Source: Fallopia convolvulus (lineage: Eukaryota; Streptophyta; Magnoliopsida; Caryophyllales; Polygonaceae). From it: 64,000 bases of DNA. The DNA lies in assembly GCA_964016875.1 (NCBI GenBank), contig OZ024734.1:52744622-52808621 (forward strand), written 5' to 3'. The notes under the pieces were generated by a model. The model saw only the letters and a program-made list of their open reading frames with translations. It did no database searches and had not been told where the DNA came from. Shown one piece after another: positions 42,669 to 54,370 of this stretch. Positions within the stretch are counted from its first letter, which is position 1, and each line of letters starts with the position of its first letter. The translations under genes were made by a program, and so were the position numbers.

Positions 42669-43295
42669 ATGGCGGAAGGTTGGGAAACCAAAATTGATTG
42701 ATTTGATCGAAAATTCGTTGAATTGAAGGCGTTCGCTGCTAGTAGGGGAGTACCTCTGATTGCCCCATCTCAAAGAATGGATCGGAATCACTCAGACTAT
42801 GAAGCAGTTTTGAGCGGTGGAATCGAAAATTTCGATTCAGGAGATCATCAAGTAGACAGTCACACACTTCTCGTCAAGATCCATTCTGAAGATTATTTGA
42901 TTTCTTGCAGTGTATTAAATCAATTATTTTCGCGAATTGGGGATTCAATAAGCATAGAAAAATTTAAGCATGGTTTTCCATTTCACTCAAGAATCCATTT
43001 TCGGAGACGAGATTCAGCTATCAAAGCATTCGAATATTTTGAAGGAAGGAGCATATACGATGGGTGTTGTCGGTTAGAAATGTTTCTGGGTTCCCAAATC
43101 AGCGACAAATTAAGTGATAGACAAAGTTCAAACGTTGAAATTCAATCTCCAATTGAAGATGCGACCCAAGTTGAGGATTTCAAAGAACCGGAATCAACTA
43201 CCTTTCAAGGCATTTCGAGTGAAAAGTTCATGAACCAAGCATGCCAAAGCATGAATCAATCGAACATATGTCATCTTGGTGTGTCATTGAGTTAA
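42669..43295 (+). pseudogene. Captured RRM domain, polypyrimidine-tract-binding-protein-like
   Basis: The ATG at 42,669 (context GCCATGG) opens a frame with one TGA at codon 11 and then runs open to 43,295. Counting residues from 42,723, an RRM spans about 47-122: a first strand TLLVKI, a helix VLNQLFSRIGDSISIEKF, a central strand HSRIHFRRRDSAIKAF, and GRSIYDGCCRLEM. The words GR(S/N)IYDGCC and LFS..G are hallmarks of plant PTB-homologue RRMs (family knowledge). RRMs of this class bind pyrimidine-rich RNA. The rest, before and after the RRM, is not recognised. It is likely a host gene fragment taken into the element, or gag replaced by an RNA-binding domain. Confidence 0.65.
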
Positions 43296-43353
43296 GAGAC
43301 AATGGAAATCGGATCTCCAATCAGTGATTCAATGAGTTCAAATTTGCAGAAAA

Positions 43354-43752
43354 ATGATGCTGCCCACGAGGTTTGATGAATTGACCGGTAAGAAGATCGG
43401 TGTGAATTTCAAAAATGGGGCTGGAGTTTATGAAGTTGATGATGTAACAGTTGTTTCGATGGGAATTGGAAGTGGGAAGTGCAATTGGCAAGCAGTTGAT
43501 AGTTGGGGCAAGGAGAATCATGAGGTTGATATCAATGATATGAAGGAATTGGAGCTCAAATCGATTGAAGGTATTACTGAACCTCATTTTTGGTTGGTAA
43601 TTGATGTCACACTTGGGGCTAATTTGAATCTTGAAAGAATTGTTTGTGTTGGTCCATGTGAAAAGGCAAAGGAAGTTGCAAGTTCAAATCAGGTGTTGAT
43701 CGATCAACTACAAGAAAACGGTGACAAGACTTCTTTTGGAAAAGTGACTTAA
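43354..43752 (+). CDS. Unrecognised ORF of the RRM-bearing element
   Basis: 132 residues from ATG, with no family I know. VDDVTVVSMGIGSGKCNW and FWLVIDVTLGANLNLERIVC suggest a beta-rich globular piece. It follows the RRM frame after 58 bp and shares its orientation. Confidence 0.4.
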   Translation: MMLPTRFDELTGKKIGVNFKNGAGVYEVDDVTVVSMGIGSGKCNWQAVDSWGKENHEVDINDMKELELKSIEGITEPHFWLVIDVTLGANLNLERIVCVGPCEKAKEVASSNQVLIDQLQENGDKTSFGKVT

Positions 43753-44780
43753 AGGAAGCTAAAGGCAACCCATGTGGTGTTGTCATTCAAGATTGCAAGT
43801 TCAACAATTGTGATTCTTTAACTCAGTTGGAATATGCACAAATGAGTTCATGTAATCAAATTTTTGACCCGAGTGATACCAACATTCGATATTCCAATTG
43901 TTATGGGAACATTTTTATGCCATTGATGAAAAAAATTGGTGTCTTTGCTTTGAATTACACTTGTTGTGCCGGTATTTCCAATCGAACGATAGAAAATGGA
44001 GAGTCCATTTTGGTGCCTTTGATAGAGGGAGGACGGTTTTTGTCTTGGATTCCGCTGAAGGTGAAACAAATATTAAGAGTGATTGCTGCTATGATTACAT
44101 TTTGGTGCCCTTTGATAGCTGCTATGATTACTCAACTTTTGATGGTGTGAGAAGGAAATTTAGCTGTAACTTGCACTACAAGGAATTTTTATTCTTAGGA
44201 GCTGCATATGGAACTGCCCATGGATTAGTGTACAAGCTGGGAATTTCTTTGCTAAAATTGTTGAAAGAAATTGAAGTGTCAAATGTGAGCAACTTGAAGC
44301 TAGTGATACATGTTTATTTTTATTGCACTTTGACAGCATTAAGACTGATGTGTATACTTTGAGACTACCCATGAGTATTTGCACCCGTTCTTTGCTGAAT
44401 TTTGTCCACTTGGTAGCCATGGAATAGATGAAGTCAAACGAAAGTTGCAGTTCACATTGTCCAAATTTGTCATATGGCCTTGATTGCAACTTGCTGATGT
44501 GGAAACATGCCAACAATGCTAGTGTTTGCCTTAGTACCTACACAAGAAGAAGCCAAAATTTTGTTCCTGATATTTTGATGGCTACATTCATTCAATGCTG
44601 ACTTTTGGGTGCATATGGGTGAGTGGGCCCTTATTTGGAGTCGGTGTGCAAAGATCACAACTGGATTCCTCTTAAGCAATGCTCTATTTCAAGTGGAAAA
44701 TTTTGCCACATGGAAGCTATACTTCTCTTTTGCATTAGTCTCCGAAATTTTCTTTTTGTAAACTTTGAGGACAAAGTTCT
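43753..44780 (+). other. Decayed 3' part of the RRM-bearing element
   Basis: Frames are broken into short pieces (43,827-44,150 and 43,898-44,362 overlap). Short repeats TTTTGGTGCC(T)TTTGATAG lie at about 44,008 and 44,099. The end, ...TTTGAGGACAAAGTTCTCTAAAGAGGGGAG, is the usual run-up to a PPT (read in two parts: GAGGACAAAGTTCT and AAAGAGGGGAG). Confidence 0.45.
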
Positions 44781-44796
44781 CTAAAGAGGGGAGTAA

Positions 44797-45029
44797 TGTA
44801 ATGAATGGGCCTTTGGGGTAATTAGTGGGAAATAAGGGTCGTGCTTGTAAATATGGGCAAAAGGTCTATTAAAGGACGATTCCATTTCTTGTACAAGGCA
44901 TCCAAATAGTGAATACAAGTTCTCTTCTACCTCACTTCTCTGGTTCTTCTCCTTCCTCTGATTCTTCTTTCTTCTCTTAATCTTCTCTTTTCTCTATTTC
45001 TTTATCTCATTTCTTGTCGAGACATAACA
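44797..45029 (+). repeat. 3' LTR of the RRM-bearing element
   Basis: 233 bp partner of 42,406-42,638, preceded by the PPT. Confidence 0.88.
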
Positions 45030-45045
45030 GTGGTATCAGAGCCAG

Positions 45046-46711
45046 GTTACAAAGTCTTTAGATGGTTTCCAAGCACGTTCTAGCAACATTACAAAGTCTT
45101 TAGATGGGACTAACACTACATTTTGGAAATACATGTTGTGTAATCGGGCAGGGTTTAAAAAACCTAAACAAACCAATAGTGAATCAACTTGCAAAACTAC
45201 ACCAACAACATCTAATCCCAAATTGATTACCAATGGTTCACCAAATCATAAAGAAGAAGAAGAAGAAGAAGAAGAAGAAGAAGAAGAAGAAGAAGAAGAA
45301 GAAGAAGAAGAAGAAGAAGGACAACAAGCAAAAGTGAAAAAGCAAAGAAGAATAACAACCAGGTGTGGTTGCATTGCTAAAATGGCTATGAGACTTTCTA
45401 GAAGAAGTGGATACGTTGTTAAGAAATTTTAAGAGCGTCACATCCATATTGTGTTTGATTTATGATGGAGAAAAACACTTTGCAAAAAGCAATAGGAAAC
45501 TAACCAATTTCCATGAAGATTTCATCATGAATTGCATCCGAGCAAACATTGATACAAGCAAGTCATACAAGGTTTACAAGGAGTTTGTTGGTTCATATAC
45601 AAAAATTGGTGCAACTATCATTGATTTCAAGAATTTTAAAAGAGATCTGAACCCTTTCATGATTGGGTGTGATGCTCAAATGGTTATTGACAACTTGTTC
45701 AAGAAAAAAGAAAAATGTGTGATGTTGATGAACAATATCAATTAACCAAATTATTCTAATCTGATCTTATTGCAAGGAAAAGCTTCTTATATTTTGGAGA
45801 TTTTGTCTCTGTTGATGCAACATACAAATCAAACAGGTATGAAAAAAAGTTTAATTTGGAGAAACAAAGTTTATATTTTAATGAACAATTACATATTATG
45901 GATGCACATCATTTCATTATTGCTTGTGATGAACAAAACAGTAGTTATAATGAACAAATTTTAATACTTTGTCTTCAGGTATGAAATGGTATTCATCCCA
46001 TTTACAGGGATTGATAACAACAAGAAGACCATCACTTTTACCTTTGGGTTGCATCTAAAAGAAGATGTCGAGTCTTATGTTTGGCTATTCCAAAACTTCA
46101 AAGAAGCAATGGGGCATGAACCATTTGTCATTTTGACGGATCAAGATCCTGCGGTAAAGGTTGCAAATTGCAATTGAAAAAGTATTTTACAAAATTGTGC
46201 ATCGTTTTTGCATGTGGCATATAATGTTCAAGATATCATCCAAGGTTACAAATGATGTATATAATAATGGTCAATTCAGAAGCAAGTTGAATAAGCTTGT
46301 TTGGAGTAATGATATTAGTCGGGAAGAGTTTGAGGAGACGTAGCATACCATTATTGCTGGATTTGGACTTGAGAAAAACACTTGGTACGTTGTCGTTGAT
46401 ATTTGAGCTACGTCACTTATGGATCTCTGCGTTCTTCAATGATGTAAACATGGTGGACTTCTTAGAACAACTTCAAGGTTCAAGAGCCAGAACTTCTTTT
46501 GCTCGCATTTCATTGGATCGACATCTTCTCAGTTTATTTTCATGATGCAGTCTCAGAGTGCAATTGAGTCACAAAGACATAACAAACCACCTATGTGAAA
46601 TTGAAATTGTAATCCCTCCAAAAATGTGCTTTAATGAACTCGGGTCAAACGTCAAAATGAAAGTAGTTGTCAATCAATCATCTGATGTCCACTTTGTGTT
46701 TTTTATTAGGT
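45046..46711 (+). pseudogene. FAR1-like MULE transposase, decayed
   Basis: Mutator-family transposase of the FAR1/FRS type. Parts in order: a FAR1-like zinc region (FWKYMLCNRAGF at about 45,113; ITTRCGCIAKM at about 45,349), a poly-Glu tract, and the pre-catalytic RDLNPFMIGCDAQMVIDNL (about 45,630-45,700). The first catalytic Asp is in VDATYKSNRY, split by a 142-bp GT-AG intron (45,837-45,978). The core is FIPFTGIDNNKKTITFTFG and ILTDQDPAVKVA, then HRFCMWHIMFK, then in other frames TTSRFKSQNFF and SQSAIESQRHNK. Several frameshifts and stops show it is dead. A 43-bp direct duplication (TTACAAAGTCTTTAGATGG at 45,047 and 45,090) lies at its start. Confidence 0.78.
45251..45319 (+). repeat. (GAA)n microsatellite in the MULE coding region
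   Basis: About 23 GAA units, translated as poly-Glu in the MULE frame. Confidence 0.9.
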
Positions 46712-46732
46712 AAGAATTAGGATGTTCCCCCT

Positions 46733-49010
46733 TCAGGGAGGGCGTCCTAGCGCATCCTTTCGGATGAGAACCTCAAGTTTTGGAGGATTTAGAATAGTGC
46801 AGAGATGAAGAATATGGCTCATTCTCACAATTTTATCAGTCATAGTATTGGAGCCTCTAGGCACATGTGAAATTCTAACCGATTGGAACCTAATGAGGGA
46901 AACCAGTATTTCGGCCATAATAATTTTAATTTTCCACGGATATTTTTTTCACCTTGGGCTGCTTTGATGACTTGTAGGTTGTCCCCTTCAATTTCGATAC
47001 ATTTATATTGTCCTTGTTTTGCTAATCTATTACCGTCTATGAGGGCAAGGGCTTCTGCCTTAAGAGCCGAAATTCGGCCATATTTTTGTGTCATTAGTTC
47101 CATAACCTTACCATTATGATCTCTCAAAATTGTTGCTTCAGTTGCTTGTCCATCTTGTAGTTTCGACCCATCAAAATTACATTTTATTACTTCCGGTTGT
47201 GGTTTTTTCCATGCCCTGGTTTTATCCTTTGTCTATTTTGCTCATTAAAGTTTTGCAGCTAAGCAGACATCATCTTCACTCCATTGTTTCACTATTTTTC
47301 ATTTTTCTAATTGTGTCCTAATGTATAGAGGTAGATCTTGAATAAAGTCGTTTGGTGTTTGTTGGAATATCAATTTATTTCATTAATACTAGATGTTGCA
47401 CCAAGAGACTACTAATACAATGAATTCTTCTTCCCCTAAATGATTGATGAGATCTGTTAATACATTTTTTGGTGCTTTGTTCTGCGTATTATAGTTTCGT
47501 AGTGATTGTTCGATGTTTGTGTTGATTTTCTTATTGTGTTTAGTGTATGTGGGCATTTTGTAAGTAAATGTGCGTTGTCTTCATTCATGCAGTTACACAT
47601 AATGCACCCTCGGGCTGTTGGAACATTTTTTCTCCTAGCCTACCTTTTGTTGGAAACCCGTTCATACTTATTTTCCAAAGAAAATTTTTAACCTTTGGTA
47701 GTATATCCAATTTTCATATCCAATTTATTATGCTTGGTCCTTGGTGTGTTGTTTGTGTGACTAAATACATTGTCGAGTGTGTCGAGAACCATCTATTTTT
47801 ACTCGGTGCCCAGTATAATCGATCTTGAATGTAATTATCTTGAATTGGAATTGACGCTATCATGTCCATGAGTTCATTTGGGAGGATTTGTTTTAATGCA
47901 TTAACATTCCATTTCTTGCCCGTTGTTATGAAATCTGCCACTTTCAACTCTTCATTAATGTTAGAAGAGTTGTTTGCATATTGTTTTAATGGTCGTTCTA
48001 GTGCCCAATTATCTTCCCAAAACTTATTTGTTTTTCCATCTCCAAGTTGTCATATGAGTCCTTTTTGAAATTCTGTTAGCAAACTTATCAGTTTTTTCAT
48101 TTCCAAGAAGTGTTGGCTTTAAGTTTGTAGTAAGAAAGGTGTCATTTTTTTTTTGTATTCTTCCTTAATTACTCTAACTCAAATGTTATCTGGTTCAACA
48201 ACGATTTTCCAGAGTAATTTCATCTGTAGTGCTTTGTTCATGTGTTCTGATTTTCTTAATCCTAGTCTTCCATGTGATTTAGGCTTGTAAATTTTGGCCC
48301 ATCCAATTAATGGTTTATGGTTTTGATCTTTGTTCCAGAAAAAGTTCTATTTATTCTATCAAGGTCTTCATGAGTCTTCTTTGGAAGCATGAAACTTTGC
48401 ATAATGTAATTTGGTTTTATAGCTAAATTTGATCTTATTAGGATTGTTCGTCCTTCCTGGGGGAGGGCATTATAGCTTTCCATTTGGCAAGTTGACCTTG
48501 CGTTTTCTCAACTGATCGATTTTGTAAAAGTTTCTCTATTCACCCTTCCGTTAATTATAGGGCATCCAAGGTATTTTTTGATGTTGGTCATGGATGTTAT
48601 ACCAAGCGCATGTTGTATTTGTTGATTGTTAGAATTTTTCGATGTTTGGATGGCTGATTTATGATAATTTACTTTTTGTCCAGATATTGCATTATACTCT
48701 TCCACTATTTTTCTTACCTTAGGACATGCACCTTGTGTTGCCTTAGAAAAAAATAATAATGTCATCTACAAAAGCTAAGAAAGGAATTCTTATTCCACCA
48801 CGGGAGACCGAAAAACCCACCGAGCATCGATCATTTTCACACTCTCTTTGGAGTTTCCTTGCTAGGATTTCTATCCCAATTACAAAGAGAAATGTGGATA
48901 GTGGGTCTCCTTGTCTATGACCCCTTTTTGAGAAGAAAGGAACTGGAAAAGAAAACCTCAGTCTAATCAGTCATATTCTTTTAATTTCCATATCTAATTT
49001 GATTGAGAAA
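46733..49010 (-). pseudogene. L1-type LINE remnant, RT to RNase H
   Basis: Broken frames in sense order: about 48,765-48,508 RT palm/thumb (SGQKVNYHKSAIQTSKN, then IKKYLGCPIINGR), 47,947-47,714 pre-RNase H region (DRLYWAPSKNRWFSTHS), and 47,127-46,733 RNase H (ISALKAEALALIDG, EGDNLQVIKA, HVPRGSNTMTDKIV). The RT catalytic part up to ~49,000 is unreadable. Different LINE from 39,736-40,370, on the opposite strand. Confidence 0.75.
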
Positions 49011-49142
49011 GAAACTGTGCATACAAACTCACGAATCCATCTTATGAATGTTCATTAAATCCAAATTTTCCTAGGATATGAAAAAGAAAACCGCAGTCTA
49101 ATCAGTCATATTCTTTTAATTTTCATATCTAATTTGATTGCT
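48948..49142. repeat. Direct duplication at the LINE edge
   Basis: About 61 bp containing GCAGTCTAATCAGTCATATT (one base different in the first copy) occur at 48,948-49,008 and 49,080-49,140. Confidence 0.7.
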
Positions 49143-49683
49143 ACTCATCTATCTTTAACCTTACTTCCTCTAAAGGATGGATGTCCACTTTGTTGAGACA
49201 AAATACTAATCAACCTTGCTAAATTTATGCTAAAATAACCATTGAAACTAAAATGCTTTCATAATAAATAATTGCGTCCAAACAAAACAATGCTCGTTTT
49301 AATTGCCCACCTTTAGAAGATGATCGATAGAGATCAATATGAATTGGCCGGATCAATTAATTTAGAACTGCCTAAATGTAAAAGACAACATCTAATCATT
49401 TAACAAGGCTGACGTATGTTGTTGTTTTTATAATATGAGATAAACATTAGATTGACTTTAAATTACAAAGCCAACCTAAGTAATTAAAAATTTATAATGT
49501 GAGATAAATATTAGATTGTCTTTAAATTACAAAGTCAACTTAAATTATTACTGTGGATAATTTTAAGGAATTCTAAAACAATAAAACGATAATTAATATT
49601 TGAGCTTAAGCTTACTAAAATACTGTCATATGTGTTATTATTGTAGAGCACTTATTGCAACCGCATACGTCTTGAGTAGGGAT
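49143..49683. other. Intergenic stretch 3' of the SCPL gene
   Basis: No gene seen. 49,427-49,490 and 49,491-49,551 are a 64-bp tandem duplication (core GAGATAAA(C/T)ATTAGATTG) with several differences. Confidence 0.55.
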
Positions 49684-50597
49684 CTATAAAGGATACCCGT
49701 GCACCCATCTATCAAACATGTGATAACATCTTCTCCGCTGATACTCTGGAGCCACGTGACCTGCCCCCTATATCACACGAGAAACAAGAACATGTACATA
49801 TTAAAAATGTGAACAACATATTAGCTGGGTGAAAACATAGATTAACTATTGTTTTGGTTAAAACAAGAACATGTACATTTATATATAAGTGATCGAGTTT
49901 GAAAGTATAATAATTGTTTATTATTTTTTTAGGTTCATTCATTTTAATTTCAATAAATAATATGGAAATACATCATTATTATTAGTGCCAATGTATAGTC
50001 CCGGAAAAGCTCGGATTAGTTTGGGGTCAAGATTGTAGCATCTATATCTAAACATATCAAGAGGATGCTAGAGCCAAGAAAAATTGAAATCAAGTATGCA
50101 AGGTTGATTGAATTTAATTAAAATATACCAAAATTGATATATGAGTTATATCTATCTCAAAGGTGACTATGCTACTAGCACGATGATCAATTTACTGGCG
50201 ACTATGCAATATTGTTTTCGTTACAATAATTTTTTATCCACCATAAGCACGATGATTAACTTACTTTTACAGTTGCATAGACAAGCTTATATCCATTTTC
50301 CGATTTGTAGTATCTCTCTGTATACCTACAAATTCAAGGTTTTAACAAGAATAAGTGCATGTCGTTAACATAGTTTTAACAACATATATGCATGCATGAA
50401 ACTCCACAAATTGGGTTATCTTACCCCGCGACTTGACCATCTACGAACCATGGTCGCCATTGCTCATCCACTGTTAGATTGAGAGACTTTATCCACTGTT
50501 GGGCGCTAACTAATGGTATACTATTGTCACGGTCACCACTGAATTATGCACGTATGTAACGAGTCAATGAGAAAATTAGACAACATTAGCTAAGAAA

Positions 50598-50600
50598 GTA

Positions 50601-50656
<56 letters not shown>
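50598..50656. repeat. (AT)n microsatellite in SCPL intron 11
   Basis: AT/TA dinucleotide run with one interrupting C. A second, shorter one is in intron 6 at about 54,343-54,368. Confidence 0.9.
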
Positions 50657-50660
<4 letters not shown>

Positions 50661-51228
50661 ACTGGCATATCCAAGCATAGGTGGCTATTCCCATTGGCTA
50701 CCAGAGGAGTGTCGAAGAGTCAATTCCCTTCGAATAATCTTGGATTCACCACTGTATATGTATATATAGAGCATATAAAAAGGAAAAAAGAGGTCCACAA
50801 GGATTAAGCACAAATACCTGTCAACTAAAGCAGTTAGTTGTTTGCTTGTAAGATATCGATGAACATAAACAACACTTTGTTCATTTTTTGTGTAAGCTAA
50901 GCTCACGTTGCACCTCACCCAGTCTTGTATAGTGCCCTATATATTTCTCACCAATAAAAAAAAAACTAAGACTATAACAAAGAGAGTTATGAAATATTTA
51001 TAATCTCATTCAAATCTTTTTTTTTTTTAGAAATTGCGAAATTTGAAGATAGTAAACGCTTAAGCTAGCTTGATTGAGTACCTTTCGAACGTGCAAAGCC
51101 TCTCTAACAGATGGATCATTTGCCCAGTTTGCCGATAGTACATAATTGAAGTTCTGCAAGAATAAAACGTCAACGCAGCTTTTCTTGTGTTTTAATTTGT
51201 AACATAAAACCCTACCAACCTTACAAAA

Positions 51229-52162
51229 TCTATCTATAACTATATATTAAATTTATAACTTTTCAAGGCACCAGAACGATTCTGAACCCACCTCATTTTA
51301 CAAAATTAATTTTTATTCCTAATATTTTAACATTTTTCTATTAAATTCTTCTTTATCTATTTAAATCTATCTTTAACATTAAACAAATAATTATTTAGTG
51401 TAACAATATCTTTTGAAAAATTTCTTATACAAATATTTAAAATTAAAGATAACAAATTTAAAATATTTTAAAATAAGTATAAATATTTTTTATCTTTTAG
51501 CATGTTATCTTTCCACGAATTTATTTAAAGATATGTATAATTTTCCTTTTATAATAAAAAATTAATGATAAATACTGATAATGTTTAAAAATAATAAAAA
51601 TAGGTAATATTATTTAATAGATATATTGAAATATTTGATAATCTCTAAATTAAGCTACATAGAAAGTAATAAAAATATAAAATATAATATTTATTCTTAT
51701 CTATTCTTTACTTTATCGAGCCAAAAAATGATTATGGCCCCACCTTAAATGAAAATAAATTATTTTTTAAAATTATTTTCTATAAAAAATTATTTTATCT
51801 TTAACTTTCATATTTTATTTTATCTTATTTATTAATTTAATTATTATTTTATATAAATCTTATCTCTTCCCTATTCTAATATATAAATATTTTTTATTCA
51901 TATGTTACCTTTTTTAAAAATGAAATATCTATGAAATATCATCAAGGAAAAGAAGAAATTTACATTATTTTACTTAAATAAATTTTTTTATTCTCAACAT
52001 TAAACTTAATAATTTATATTTAATTTGTTTTATTTGATTCCAAAAAAAATTTGTACATTGTACATGTAATAAATTACTTACATTAATTTTTATATTATAT
52101 TTTTATTTAATATTTATAAAATACTGAACCATAGTCGTGCATGACACGACGAGTATAACTAA
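51229..52162 (+). mobile_element. Non-autonomous Helitron in SCPL intron 9
   Basis: 934 bp. It starts with TCTATCTATAACTATATATT after an A and ends with hairpin GTCGTG-CATGA-CACGAC (52,134-52,150), then CTAA before a T. These are Helitron rules: insertion between A and T, 5' TC, 3' hairpin and CTRR. No coding sequence. Confidence 0.68.
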
Positions 52163-52266
52163 TGCAAATAATTCTCGCATCAAAGAGCATCCTTTAATGA
52201 AAACCAATTCTTCGTGTAAGTATGTTTTAAATAGATGTTACGAGGTTTGAGAAATTAAATACAATA

Positions 52267-52781
52267 TTTTACTCCCTCTGTTCAATTTTAGGTAGATTTC
52301 CTCACCACGTATTAAAAAATAAATGAAAAATATAAATTTATTTTTGAATTCAACATCTTCTAAATAAACATTTATTGATTACTCACTACCCTTAAGAGTT
52401 AATAGATCAAGAGAAAAAGTCAATATATATAAATAAATTCTAATACATTAGTAATTACTCCCTCTGTATAAGTCTATTTGTCTTTCTACACTTAAATAGT
52501 TGTCTAATTCTACTTGTCTTTATAAGTATTTTATCCAAAAAATTTCAACTTTACCCTCAACTAACCCATCCAATTAATTACATACACACATCTCAAGAAA
52601 TAAAATATGTAGATTATAGGGATAATGTGGTAATACTAGGTCTTTTCTTAATATATGTGTAAAATGCTAAAATGACAAGTAGACTTATATGGAGGGAGTA
52701 ATAAAAAACTAAAAGAATAATTTTTTATGAGCAAGATTTGAAGGGTAAAAAGCTACTAGAAATAAATGGGGGAGTATTAAT
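52267..52781. mobile_element. Possible older Stowaway-like MITE, interrupted
   Basis: Starts CTCCCTCTGTTCAATTTTAG and ends AAATAAATGGGGGAG next to TA, with the younger MITE 52,458-52,698 inside. The inverted repeats match only partly. Confidence 0.4.
52458..52698. mobile_element. Stowaway MITE in SCPL intron 9
   Basis: 241 bp flanked by TA on both sides. The terminal inverted repeats CTCCCTCTGTATAAGTCTAT and CTCCCTCCATATAAGTCTAC agree over ~25 bp. Confidence 0.88.
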
Positions 52782-52969
52782 TATCTTAATAGATATTATT
52801 TTTTGATAATTATAAAGGTAAAATCTACCTAAAAATCTTATAATATCAAATATTGAATTAGATTTTTAAAGGTTTTTATATTCAAAAACTCCTCAAAAAC
52901 CTTGTTATATCAATAGAGTCAAAATGCTCATTTAATTAAGTGATTTTATACTATTTTTCCCAATCATTA

Positions 52970-53385
52970 TCTACCCTAATACATTATAAAGAAGAATTGA
53001 AGTCTGTTGTAAAATTTGCGCCACGTAGCATTTGTGAATAAATTAATGAAATTATATTTTAATAAATTTTGTAACAACTTATAGTATTTTTGCTATCTAT
53101 TAATAATAACTTATAGTAAAGTTGTATCTTTTTGAGCCACCACATTGACTTTGGCCCAACTTTATTTTTAACATTTCAACTTTTATTTTTATTAATTTAG
53201 TTTTTTCAAATAATTTTTCTCTCTATTTATTTATAAAAATTCAAAATTTATTTGATTCTAAAAATAAAAACTTATCGTACGTATGTGAGTATAATTTTTT
53301 ATCTTTTATGTATCATTATATTAAAATAAATATGCTCATACTTAATTCGAGTCGTAGTCGTGCATAGCACGACGGGTATAACTAG
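52970..53385 (+). mobile_element. Second non-autonomous Helitron in SCPL intron 9
   Basis: 416 bp from TCTACCCTAATACATTATAA to CTAG between A and T, with 3' hairpin GTCGTGC-ATA-GCACGAC (53,357-53,373). The 3' ends of the two intron-9 Helitrons share GTCGTGCAT and GAGTATAACTA/GGGTATAACTA, so they are one family. Confidence 0.72.
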
Positions 53386-53700
53386 TTATATTATTAAAAC
53401 TTAAGAGTTGGACAAACATGCGAATTTATTTTCAAAGAGGGTACAAAAGAACCAAATAAAGTATAAAGAGGCTTACCCGACACCAAAGCTCTTCAACTTT
53501 TGGAGGAGAAAGCATGAAACCTTTAGATTCATTCTCGAGAGATCTTCTACTCCTTGTTTCATAAGGCCTTGCAAATGAGCATTGTGGCTCCAAGACGCTA
53601 TTTGGATATAAATCCTTCACACACTAATCAAAAACAATAATTAACAAAGCAAAAAGTAAATTATTTGTTAATTAAATTGCACAAATGGAACGATATATAG

Positions 53701-53785
53701 AGTTTGGTTCAAATGAAACAAACTCTTACTCTTATCCTAAAATAAATGCACTTTTTATAGTTAGTAGTGCACTTTTCATACTTCA
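53701..53785. mobile_element. MITE fragment in SCPL intron 8
   Basis: GTTTGGTTCAAATGAAACAA followed by GTGCACTTTT words. The same end and words occur in 59,680-59,915, so this is a truncated copy of that family. Confidence 0.5.
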
Positions 53786-54339
53786 GAGATTTTAGAACTT
53801 CAATTGTAAATTTTCTAATAAACTTGACAAGAACAAGACCGTGTAGATACCTTCTTGTATTTATCAAGAGCAAGCACACATTCCGTGTTTGTTGGATCCA
53901 CGTCGACATAATTCTCGTGGCATTTTTCCTTTGCTGTCTGTTTATTTGCAAAAATAAATCCAAATTAATGTTTACACACATTCAAAAGTTGCTTCACAAC
54001 TGATTTTAAAGCAAGTTATTACAAGGAAAGATGGATGTACTCTTTTATTTGTTGAAGTAGAGAACTACAAGTACCTCAAAAATTTCATCTGATATGAGTC
54101 CCATACGATGAGCAAATGTTATCTTTGCATTTGCATCAAGCACGTCATCTGTTTTTGGACTTCCGGCATAATATCCCTGCAAGTATTAGCATATAAAATA
54201 TCTCGACATTAATTATATATATTGAGTATAAAAGCGTGCTATATATTATTGGGGAGGTGAAAAGCTAGATGTGAGAACTGAGAACTGATTTTATTAAGAT
54301 GTATAAGATCTGAAATACAGAGTACAATGTGAGGTAATT

Positions 54340-54370
<31 letters not shown>

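Larger units (their letters stand above)
42406..45029 (+). mobile_element. Non-autonomous LTR retrotransposon carrying an RRM-like ORF
   Basis: 2,624 bp, plus strand. LTR1 is 42,406-42,638, PBS TGGTATCAGA starts at 42,641, PPT AAAGAGGGGAGTAA lies at 44,783-44,796, and LTR2 is 44,797-45,029. The 233-bp LTRs differ at about 10 sites. The interior has decayed ORFs, one with a PTB-like RNA recognition motif, and nothing resembling protease, RT or integrase. LTR2 is followed by another PBS (GTGGTATCAGAGCC) instead of a target-site repeat. It lies within a MULE. Confidence 0.85.

Noticed and set aside
45133..45447. Poly-Glu (plus) and poly-Phe (minus) frames
   Set aside because: Produced by the (GAA)n microsatellite. 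Only the plus-strand one lies in the MULE frame.
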